From contig NZ_OY725712.1 of the NCBI RefSeq assembly GCF_963360655.1, positions 868,001-932,000 on the forward strand: a stretch of DNA of 64,000 bases, read 5' to 3'. The notes below the pieces were generated by a model. It did no database searches and was not told where the DNA came from. It saw only the letters and a program-made list of their open reading frames with translations. This document shows, piece by piece, positions 9,206 to 16,050 of the stretch. This DNA comes from Collinsella aerofaciens. Its GTDB lineage: Bacteria; Actinomycetota; Coriobacteriia; Coriobacteriales; Coriobacteriaceae. A program made the position numbers and the translations under genes. Positions within the stretch are counted from its first letter, which is position 1, and each line of letters starts with the position of its first letter.

Positions 9206-10666
9206 ATGTACAAGCGCACCAAGATTGTATGCACCATGGGTCCCGCCTGCGATAGCGACGAGACCATCCGCGAGATGATCAAGGCGGGCATGAACGTCGC
9301 CCGTTTTAACTTCTCGCACGGATCCTACGACGAGCACCACGGTCGCATCGAGCGCGTCCGTCGTATTTCCAAGGAGCTCGGCATGCCCGTCGGCATCCTG
9401 CTCGACACCAAGGGCCCCGAGGTCCGCACCGGCCTTTTGGTCGACGGCAAGAAGGTTGCCGTCAAGACCGGCGACAAGATCGTCGTCACCGCTCAGCCCA
9501 CGTCCGAAGATTTCCACGGCACCTCTGAGCACATCTCCCTCGACTACCTGGCTCTGCCCTCCGAGGTCGAGAAGGGCTCCCTTATCCTGATCGATGACGG
9601 TCTGGTTGCCCTCGAGGTCGAGTCCGTCGACGGCCAGGACATGACCTGCGTCGTTAAGAACGACGGCCTGATCGGCGAGCGCAAGGGCGTCAACATGCCC
9701 AACGTCAACATCTCGCTGCCCGCCATCACCGAGCGCGATCGTCAGGACATCCTCTTTGGCCTGACCGAGAACATCGACTACATCGCCGCTTCCTTCATCC
9801 GTGACGGCGAGTCCGTCCGCGGCATCCGCGAGCTTTGCCGCGAGAACGGCGGCGAGCACGTGACGATCTTCCCGAAGATCGAGTGCGCCCTGGGCGTCGA
9901 GAACTTCGACGAGATTCTCGAGGCTTCCGACGGCATCATGGTCGCCCGTGGCGACCTGGGCATCGAGATCAAGCCCGAGCTCGTTCCGCACATCCAGAAG
10001 GAGATCATCGCCAAGTGCAACGCGGCCTACAAGCCCGTTATCACCGCTACGCAGATGCTCGACTCCATGCAGCAGAACCCGCGCCCGACGCGCGCCGAGG
10101 TTGCCGACGTTGCTAACGCCATCTACGACGGCACCGACGCCGTTATGCTCTCTGGCGAGTCCGCTGCCGGTAAGTACCCGGTCGAGGCCGTTAAGATGCA
10201 GGCCAGCATTGCTCTCGAGACTGAGAAGTACCTCCCGGCTCACGCTCCGCTCGAGGTTCCGGCTGACGCTCACGGCACCCGCGTCGTCAACAACGTTGTG
10301 GGTATGTCCGCTGTGAACATGGCTACCACCGTTGGCGCCAAGTGCATCACCGTGCCGACGACCACCGGTCGTACCGCTCGCCTGATCTCGCACTTCCGTC
10401 CCAACATGCCGATCTGCGCGTTCTCCCGCCACGAGTGGGCCGTCCAGCAGATGATTATGTACTGGGGCGTTATCCCGCACCAGGCCGAGATCACCCAGGG
10501 CACCGTCAACGGCACGATCGTCAAGGCGATCGAGACCGCTAAGGAGCTCGGCTACGTCGAGACTGGCGACCTGACCGTCGCTACCGCCGGCGATCCCCGC
10601 ATGAGCGTCCAGCTCGAGGACAAGGTCTCCTCGACCAACGTCGCTTACGTCGCTCAGGTGCGCTAA
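9206..10666 (+). CDS. pyk: Pyruvate kinase
   Basis: Pyruvate kinase makes ATP and pyruvate from phosphoenolpyruvate and ADP in the last step of glycolysis. The 486-residue protein shows the N-terminal TKIVCTMGPACDS, the catalytic region IFPKIECALGVENFDEI with MVARGDLGIEI, and TATQMLDSM. Length fits the short bacterial form without an extra PEP-utiliser domain. A GGAGGT Shine-Dalgarno precedes ATG 9206. Codon use is strongly biased (GCC/CTG/GAG with many GTC), consistent with high expression. It stands alone, with an upstream TATAAT and a strong terminator. Confidence 0.97.
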   Translation: MYKRTKIVCTMGPACDSDETIREMIKAGMNVARFNFSHGSYDEHHGRIERVRRISKELGMPVGILLDTKGPEVRTGLLVDGKKVAVKTGDKIVVTAQPTSEDFHGTSEHISLDYLALPSEVEKGSLILIDDGLVALEVESVDGQDMTCVVKNDGLIGERKGVNMPNVNISLPAITERDRQDILFGLTENIDYIAASFIRDGESVRGIRELCRENGGEHVTIFPKIECALGVENFDEILEASDGIMVARGDLGIEIKPELVPHIQKEIIAKCNAAYKPVITATQMLDSMQQNPRPTRAEVADVANAIYDGTDAVMLSGESAAGKYPVEAVKMQASIALETEKYLPAHAPLEVPADAHGTRVVNNVVGMSAVNMATTVGAKCITVPTTTGRTARLISHFRPNMPICAFSRHEWAVQQMIMYWGVIPHQAEITQGTVNGTIVKAIETAKELGYVETGDLTVATAGDPRMSVQLEDKVSSTNVAYVAQVR

Positions 10667-10694
10667 ATCGCACTTGCAAGCAGACTTGCATTGC

Positions 10695-10733
10695 AAAGGG
10701 CCCGGAAGGCTTCGCCTTCCGGGCCCTTTTTCT
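10695..10733 (+). terminator. Terminator of pyk
   Basis: AAAGGGCCCGGAAGG (10695-10709) and CCTTCCGGGCCCTTT (10715-10729) form a perfect 15-bp stem around CTTCG, followed by a T-run. It lies 28 nt after the pyk stop. Confidence 0.95.
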
Positions 10734-10910
10734 GTGCGCTAAAGCCGGGGCACGGCAAAACACGCGCCCATTTCTTTACCAAAAGCGCGAAATCCGCCCT
10801 TCAAGGCCCAGAACTAGGACTCCTGGCTCCAAAAGTGTTCGCCCGGCGGCAAACCCACACCCCGTGCAGAGCTGCTATATCGTTTTAGCAAGGTCAAGAT
10901 CAGCCACGTT

Positions 10911-11038
10911 TTCGGAAGTATGCGGCAAATTCTGAGACCTCCGAGCACACCCCGTTTTTTCGCAACAAAATGCCTGATAAACTAGCCTCAAAAGCCAGGT
11001 CTGCTCACAGGGTTCAGATTTTGCCGCATACTTCCGAA
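10911..11038. repeat. 128-bp inverted-repeat element (25-bp arms)
   Basis: The left arm starts TTCGGAAGTATGCGGCAAAT at 10911, and the right arm (11014-11038) is its reverse complement over 25 positions with one mismatch. The 78-bp centre contains CCGTTTTTTCG and has no open frame. It lies between the pyk terminator and the next gene. The stretch 10734-10910 shows no gene or other clear feature. Confidence 0.7.
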
Positions 11039-11091
11039 TTGACGCTGGCACTCCTTAATCCATAGGCACGCTTTTCAGCCAGGAGGGCATC

Positions 11092-12165
11092 GTGGATCTG
11101 ACGCTATGCGGCCAAACTGCTTTTAACTATCACCGCATCCCGCCGCAAATACTGGGTCTTTACCCTGCCATTAGCCTTGGCAATATGGATCGCAGATGTT
11201 GCGGCCTCAGAAGTCATGCGGTTGTAAAAGACCTGCTTCACGCACCGCTTCACAGGCTTGTATTCACCCGGGCACAATCCGGGTCGCGAAGCCTGTTTAA
11301 ATCGCATCTCCTGACCCAAGAGCCACCTCCTGGGTCGTTTAGGCAGACTGAGCATGGATTTGATGTCACGTCGCCCGAGTTTACGCTGCTCAACCTTGCT
11401 GCGAAGGTCTCACGCAACCAGTTACTCATGGCTTGCTACGAGATGTGCGGCTCCTTTGCAGTGTTTAAGCCCTGCGAGCGAACGCAGCAACAACTCGATG
11501 AATCTATTTCGCTTAAGCTCATTCCACCCAACTGCGGCTGGGAGCGAGTTAACGACACCAAGGGCAATGACACCAACCTGTGGAAGCGCCAACCGCTCCT
11601 CAGCGCGGCGGATATTGCCGCGTTCGCTAAGCAGGCCGCAGGCCTGCGCGGCGTTAAGCAGCTCCGCTGGGCGGCCGAGCACATGACGGGGCAGACCGCC
11701 TCGCCTTTCGAAGTCCAAACATCCATACTCGTCTCACTCCCCCGTGACGAGGGCGGCCTGGGTATCGGCATCACCAACAACGTGCGCATCCCACTCAGCG
11801 ACGCCGCGCGCTCGCTGTATGACAAAACCTGCTGCTACGCCGATATCCTCATCGAGAGCGCCACCGACAGCATGGGCGTCATTTTGGAATGCCAAGGCCG
11901 CTCCGCCCACGATGGCGAAGCCGCAAGCCTCTCCGATGCCGAACGCACCACCGCGCTCACCAGCATGGGCTACGATGTCATACAAATTACCTACGACCAG
12001 ATCAAGGACAAGAAGAGCTTTAACAACATCGCCGAGCTCATTCATAAAAAGGCGGGGCTCCCCTACATCCCAAAGACCGATCAGGAACGTACCGCTGAAA
12101 ATGCCCTGCGACGGGAGCTGTTGGTCGATTGGGTTGAACTGTTCACCGTTAAGCCGGCCGGCTAG
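11092..12165 (+). CDS. Hypothetical protein with a restriction-nuclease-like (DUF559-type) C-terminal domain
   Basis: A 357-residue protein starting at GTG 11092 with GGAGGG 6 nt upstream. The N-terminal half (RLVFTRAQSGSR, FDVTSPEFTLLNLA) resembles the middle region of AbiEi-like or DUF559 proteins. The C-terminal half has a pattern that fits a PD-(D/E)XK/Vsr-like fold: SPFEVQTSILVSLP, then D and E-x-Q residues in YADILIES...VILECQG, then ERTTALTSMGYDVIQITYDQI. No function is known to me. The 3' end overlaps the convergent phospholipase-like gene by 4 nt. It might be a solitary nuclease or an antitoxin-type protein. The call of a real gene is firm, the fold is moderate. Confidence 0.7.
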   Translation: MDLTLCGQTAFNYHRIPPQILGLYPAISLGNMDRRCCGLRSHAVVKDLLHAPLHRLVFTRAQSGSRSLFKSHLLTQEPPPGSFRQTEHGFDVTSPEFTLLNLAAKVSRNQLLMACYEMCGSFAVFKPCERTQQQLDESISLKLIPPNCGWERVNDTKGNDTNLWKRQPLLSAADIAAFAKQAAGLRGVKQLRWAAEHMTGQTASPFEVQTSILVSLPRDEGGLGIGITNNVRIPLSDAARSLYDKTCCYADILIESATDSMGVILECQGRSAHDGEAASLSDAERTTALTSMGYDVIQITYDQIKDKKSFNNIAELIHKKAGLPYIPKTDQERTAENALRRELLVDWVELFTVKPAG

Positions 12166-13010
12166 CAGCTAGCGATCAGGGGGACTGCGGGAATGTCAGA
12201 AGCGGCAACGCGAGCCGCAAATCCTGCCTCGGTCAGCTCGATGACCTCGGTAAACGTTGCATCGAAAAACTCCTCGGTTAGCAGGCGATACGGCGGATGA
12301 TCGGGCTCGCCGGGGTTTTCGCGCACGATCTCGTGCATAACGCCGATGGTCTTGAGCACATACTCCTTATGGATGGGATACTGCCCAAAACGTGCCGCAG
12401 CGGTATACAGGCGATCGGTCGCGCGCGGAATCGAAACAATGCCGAGCGTCTTGCCAAACCAGTCAAAGTCGCCTTGCTTTTTAATGCGGAATTCCTCGCA
12501 CGGCTTGCCGCCGTGCGCCTCCAGGTACTGATTCACGCGTGTATTCCATACGGTATCGGCCACCAGATGCGACCAGACACCCAGTGTCAAATCAAGCAAC
12601 GACTGCGCCACGTCCTCGGACGCAAGCGAGAACTCACGAGCGCTGGGACCGACAACCGGCTCGGCATCCTTGTAGCGCTGGGGATAGTGCACGCGGTTCA
12701 GTCGCTCGCGTTCCTCGATAATCGAGGTCGCCGCGGCTGGCGCACCGGTGGGCGAACTTTTAAGCAACGGTGCCACATAGGTATCCCAGAACTCATGCTC
12801 ACGAGGCTTAGGGATAGGCTCGGGCTTTGCAAAGTGCGTAATGCGGTACGGGATGGGATCGGCGATGCCAGGGACCATATAGCCCACGAAGATATCCGGA
12901 ACCACGCAGCCAAACAAAAAGGCATTGCGGTCGCGCACGCTATTGGCAAGCGCACCAGTGCGCTCCAGCAAACGCTCCGTCTGAGCGATATGAATGTTCC
13001 AGCTTGGCAT
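12162..13010 (-). CDS. Zinc-dependent phospholipase C family protein
   Basis: The protein begins MPSWNIHIAQTERLL and carries His/Asp-rich segments (FLFGCVVPDIFVGYM, YRITHFAK, LGVWSHLVADTVWN) matching the Zn_dep_PLPC family, in which His and Asp side chains bind zinc and hydrolyse phospholipid-type substrates. No signal peptide is visible, so the cellular location is uncertain. I chose ATG 13010 (GGGGGTGG upstream) rather than the in-frame ATG at 13022, which has no Shine-Dalgarno. The gene converges on the preceding gene with shared stop bases CTAG. Many coriobacterial genomes carry such a gene; the substrate is not known. Confidence 0.75.
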   Translation of the reverse strand: MPSWNIHIAQTERLLERTGALANSVRDRNAFLFGCVVPDIFVGYMVPGIADPIPYRITHFAKPEPIPKPREHEFWDTYVAPLLKSSPTGAPAAATSIIEERERLNRVHYPQRYKDAEPVVGPSAREFSLASEDVAQSLLDLTLGVWSHLVADTVWNTRVNQYLEAHGGKPCEEFRIKKQGDFDWFGKTLGIVSIPRATDRLYTAAARFGQYPIHKEYVLKTIGVMHEIVRENPGEPDHPPYRLLTEEFFDATFTEVIELTEAGFAARVAASDIPAVPLIASC

Positions 13011-13090
13011 AGCCACCCCCATAAAAAACCTGGATAACTATACCATCACGGCAAAGCCGCGCGGACGGCTACGCACGCTCTACGCAGCAA

Positions 13091-13861
13091 CTAGTCCGTA
13101 GCACCGTTTTCAGTTCCATACGACGACGAAGACGCCTCGACCACATGGTGATATCGATCGATATAGATTGCACGGGCACCCAGGCGTCGCACCAAATCCT
13201 GGTGATGCGTGCTCATCAAGACCGTCTTACCCGCCGCGACGTAGGCCAGCAAGAAGTTGACCACGATGTCGCATGAATCCTCGTCGAGCCCATTGGTGGG
13301 CTCATCGAGCACCAGGATATCCGGGTTCATCGACACCACCGCAGCCAGCGCAACGCGCTTCTTTTGCCCGCCCGAGAGCTGATAGGGAGAGACGTCGACA
13401 AGGTCGGCAACCTGGAACAGCTCCATGGCATCGCGCACGCGGCGCTCGAGCTCGTCTGCCGGCAGCCCCATCTGCGCGGGACCAAAAGCAACTTCCTCGC
13501 CCACCGTAGCGCAGAACAGCTGGGCGTCGGCATTCTGGAACACAAAGCCCACGCGCTGATGAAAACGCTGAGCGGCCGCAGAATCCTTTAGAAACGCCGC
13601 ATCGACCGCATGCCCGTCGAACAGGTACGCACCCGCGTCCGCAAGCTCAAGGCCGTTGATAAGACGCATAATCGTCGTCTTGCCGCAGCCGTTAGGACCA
13701 AGCAGAGCAACGAGCTCTCCACGGTTCACCTGCAATGAAACGCCATCGACCACCGTATGACCCGCATAGGAAAACACCACGTCGCGAAACTCGATGAGCG
13801 GCGTGACCTCGGCGCCGGCAGCACCGCTCGCACCCATCGCGTTATTCGTATCGTTTGCCAA
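13091..13861 (-). CDS. cbiO: ECF/CbiO-type nickel or cobalt ABC transporter ATPase
   Basis: A 256-residue ABC ATPase with Walker A GPNGCGKTT, Q-loop region VGFVFQNADAQLF, signature YQLSGGQKKRVALA, Walker B ILVLDEPTNGLD and the H-switch STHHQD. The FQN-D-Q-LF Q-loop is typical of ECF A-components. It is the third gene of a cbiM-cbiQ-cbiO set on the minus strand, 44 nt after cbiQ, and energises metal uptake. Expected to form a homodimer on CbiQ. A short Ser-rich tail follows the ABC domain. Confidence 0.9.
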   Translation of the reverse strand: MANDTNNAMGASGAAGAEVTPLIEFRDVVFSYAGHTVVDGVSLQVNRGELVALLGPNGCGKTTIMRLINGLELADAGAYLFDGHAVDAAFLKDSAAAQRFHQRVGFVFQNADAQLFCATVGEEVAFGPAQMGLPADELERRVRDAMELFQVADLVDVSPYQLSGGQKKRVALAAVVSMNPDILVLDEPTNGLDEDSCDIVVNFLLAYVAAGKTVLMSTHHQDLVRRLGARAIYIDRYHHVVEASSSSYGTENGATD

Positions 13862-13905
13862 AACGTCGCCCTTCCCTACTCACATCAACGGTTCGACCGT
13901 CCGCG

Positions 13906-14742
13906 CTACAGCACCGCGCACAACACGGCGAGCAACGCCACAACGGCCGCGTAAACCGCATCGTGCCAGCCAAAGCCGCTCCGTGCAAGCGCCGGATACA
14001 CGCCGGCGAAGCCGCGACACAGCATGGCCTCGTCCATCGCGCGGCTGCATTCCATCGCCTTGATAAACGTCATGCCCATGATACCCGCCAGCGAATCGGT
14101 GCGCGAAAAACCCGCAGGCGCGGAACCGACGCTGCGCAGCATGACCGATTCGCACAGATCGTGCGCCGTGCGTCCCAGCACCTCAATATGCTTGAGCGCC
14201 ATATCAAACGTAAAGATAACCTCGTCGGGCAGGTGCAGCATTTTGAGCGCCGCCGACATGCGGCTCCAGGTGAGCGTCCACGAAACACCCAGCACCAGCG
14301 ACACATTAATAAACGTCTTGAGCGCGATCTTGAGCATGGCGCCCGCGGCAGAAGTGTCCAGCAGCAAGGCGAGCAGTACCAGAACCACCGCGAGCCCTGC
14401 AGCGCCAAGCGCCGGCACAAAGGTTGCCCGCAGCCCGCGTACGGGGCGCACGGCAACGAGCACCAGCGCGATAGCCGCCATCAACATGAGGTACAGAGGG
14501 CTCTGCGTCAGACACACGCACAGGACGCAAACGAACATCCCCACCAGGCGCACCGGAGCCGAAACGCAAGAAAGGGCGCGGTCGACCATCGACCCGCCCT
14601 CGTGCGCGCCTCCACCCAGGCGAACCCGCTCAAGCAGGCTCGCCAGGTGCAGGACATTCTTTTGCATCACACGATGCCGAGCCCCCACGGGCTCATATCG
14701 CTCCTCGGCCGCAAGCCAGCTAGGCAGCTCGGCTATTGCCAT
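13906..14742 (-). CDS. cbiQ: ECF transporter transmembrane protein CbiQ/EcfT
   Basis: Begins MAIAELPSWLAAEERYEP and contains five or so hydrophobic helices (for example LVGMFVCVLCVCL, LYLMLMAAIALVLVAV, AAGLAVVLVLLALLL), plus the characteristic cytoplasmic coupling segments near ECSRAMDEAMLCRGFAG, where an Ala-Arg-Gly-like motif contacts the ATPase (here CRG). It scaffolds CbiM and CbiO. ATG 14742 is preferred because AAGGAAA lies 9 nt upstream; a GTG at 14748 is the alternative. It overlaps the cbiM 3' end by 23 nt, so it is translationally coupled. Confidence 0.87.
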   Translation of the reverse strand: MAIAELPSWLAAEERYEPVGARHRVMQKNVLHLASLLERVRLGGGAHEGGSMVDRALSCVSAPVRLVGMFVCVLCVCLTQSPLYLMLMAAIALVLVAVRPVRGLRATFVPALGAAGLAVVLVLLALLLDTSAAGAMLKIALKTFINVSLVLGVSWTLTWSRMSAALKMLHLPDEVIFTFDMALKHIEVLGRTAHDLCESVMLRSVGSAPAGFSRTDSLAGIMGMTFIKAMECSRAMDEAMLCRGFAGVYPALARSGFGWHDAVYAAVVALLAVLCAVL

Positions 14743-15805
14743 GAGCACCGCTTTCCTTAACCGTCAGCGAGATCAGGCGGAATGCGATGGTGAGCACCGC
14801 CACGCCAATCACGCCGGACAGGATATACATGGCAGCCTGACCGGCAAAGTCAAGGCCCTGCTCCTCGGAATAGGCCTGCAGATAATCGCCCGTGGGCAGG
14901 ACATCGGCAAAGGTCGGAGTATCGAGGCCAACCGAAGTCTGCAGACTGTCGTCACCAGCCTCCTGAACGGCGGTCGCGGCGCCCTCGGCGTCCCACTCGC
15001 CCCATGCGTCACCCGTGGCCAGCAGGCCCAGCGGCGTGGCCACGACAAGCACGGCGACCAGGATGAGCGTGGGGACCAGCGAGGTCTTCTTGGCGGCTGC
15101 GCCCTCGGCAGTAAGCTGTCCATCGGCGGCTTCGGGGCCGACGATAACGCCCGGCGCCGTCTTCTTGATAAAGCCGTAGATCGCGGCAGTCGCCACGCCC
15201 TCGACCACACCGGCTACCAGCATGTGCGGAATCAACATGGCCGGAATGGAAACAGACAGCGGGAAGGGGCAGTATAGCGGGGCACCCGAGGCGTTGGTGA
15301 AGAGCATCGGCTGAATGCCGAACTCGATGGCAGCGCACAGGGCAGCCACGCACAAGCCGATCCAGCCGCTCACGATGGCAGAAACCGAAGTGCCCCAGCT
15401 CTTGTCGTGCAGGCGGCCGTTGAGCGCACGGAACACGATGGCTGCCACAAACGGCAGCACAAATGCCATGTTAAAGCAGTTGGCTCCAAAGGACAGGATG
15501 CCGCCGTCGCCAAACAGCAGCGCCTGCAGTGCCAGTGCGACCGAAACCGCAATGGCCGCGGCCTCGGGGCCCAGCAGCAGCGCGATGAGTGCACCGCCGA
15601 CGGCGTGACCCGTGGTGCCGCCGGGCAGCGGCACGTTAAACATCATGAGCAAGAAGGAGAACGCAGCGCAGATGCCCAGGAAAGCCATGTGCTCGCGATC
15701 GAGCGTGGCGCGTACCTTTTTGATGCAATGGACCCAAACGGGCACCATCGCCACCGCCATAACGGCATCGGTCTGCGGGGACAGGTAGTTATCTGGAATG
15801 TGCAT
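14720..15805 (-). CDS. cbiM: Nickel/cobalt ECF substrate-binding membrane protein CbiM fused to CbiN/PDGLE-type tail
   Basis: A 361-residue protein beginning MHIPDNYLSP. In this family Met1 and His2 coordinate the metal, so the ATG must be the start. Residues 1-240 form the CbiM/NikM core with PGGTTGHAVGGAL and the conserved FGDGGILSFGANCFNMA. After a linker, residues about 260-350 add two more membrane segments flanking an extracytoplasmic loop, as in NikN/PDGLE-type components. The fusion means the operon needs no separate cbiN. The NikR-like operator upstream favours nickel as the substrate, which is inference. Confidence 0.9.
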   Translation of the reverse strand: MHIPDNYLSPQTDAVMAVAMVPVWVHCIKKVRATLDREHMAFLGICAAFSFLLMMFNVPLPGGTTGHAVGGALIALLLGPEAAAIAVSVALALQALLFGDGGILSFGANCFNMAFVLPFVAAIVFRALNGRLHDKSWGTSVSAIVSGWIGLCVAALCAAIEFGIQPMLFTNASGAPLYCPFPLSVSIPAMLIPHMLVAGVVEGVATAAIYGFIKKTAPGVIVGPEAADGQLTAEGAAAKKTSLVPTLILVAVLVVATPLGLLATGDAWGEWDAEGAATAVQEAGDDSLQTSVGLDTPTFADVLPTGDYLQAYSEEQGLDFAGQAAMYILSGVIGVAVLTIAFRLISLTVKESGAHGNSRAA

Positions 15806-15862
15806 ATACGCCTCCCGGTTATCGACGCACAGAATTGCAACGCCGCTTGAATCACCTTGTCA

Positions 15863-15890
15863 GTGTTACGCATTGTCAGATTCGTAACAC
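15863..15890 (-). promoter_or_regulatory. Candidate NikR operator upstream of cbiMQO
   Basis: GTGTTAC (15863-15869) and GTAACAC (15884-15890) form a perfect inverted repeat with a 14-nt spacer. This matches the GTGTTAC-N13/14-GTAACAC pattern I recall for NikR in some bacterial groups. It lies just downstream of a candidate -10 and 58 nt before cbiM, a repressor position. Confidence 0.55.
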
Positions 15891-15900
15891 GCCGCGGGCT

Positions 15901-15929
15901 ATCATAGCAAAACGGCGCACTGCCGACAA
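15901..15929 (-). promoter_or_regulatory. Candidate promoter of cbiMQO
   Basis: On the minus strand TTGTCG (15929-15924) and TATGAT (15906-15901) are 17 nt apart. The operator at 15863-15890 would start near +4. The -35 lies in the loop of the pheST terminator. Confidence 0.45.
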
Positions 15930-15942
15930 AGCAGCACGCCGT
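15908..15942 (-). terminator. Candidate terminator of pheST
   Basis: ACGGCGCACTGC (15912-15923) pairs with GCAGCACGCCGT (15931-15942), with G-U pairs, and the minus-strand transcript then reads TTTTGC. It is about 110 nt after the pheT stop. Confidence 0.5.
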
Positions 15943-16050
15943 TATGTAATGCGCGTGTCATATATGAAGGCTCAACGGTGCCTTATACCGAAAACAGCAG
16001 TCACGTAAGACTCGGCGGCAGCCGACGCTGGTCTATATCCGGCGCAGGAC

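Noticed and set aside
9167-10696. 509-codon minus frame opposite pyk
   Set aside because: Antisense shadow of a highly codon-biased gene; no known family.
15806-16050. Cobalamin riboswitch before cbiM
   Set aside because: The region is short and lacks a B12-box-like sequence. A NikR-type palindrome explains it better.
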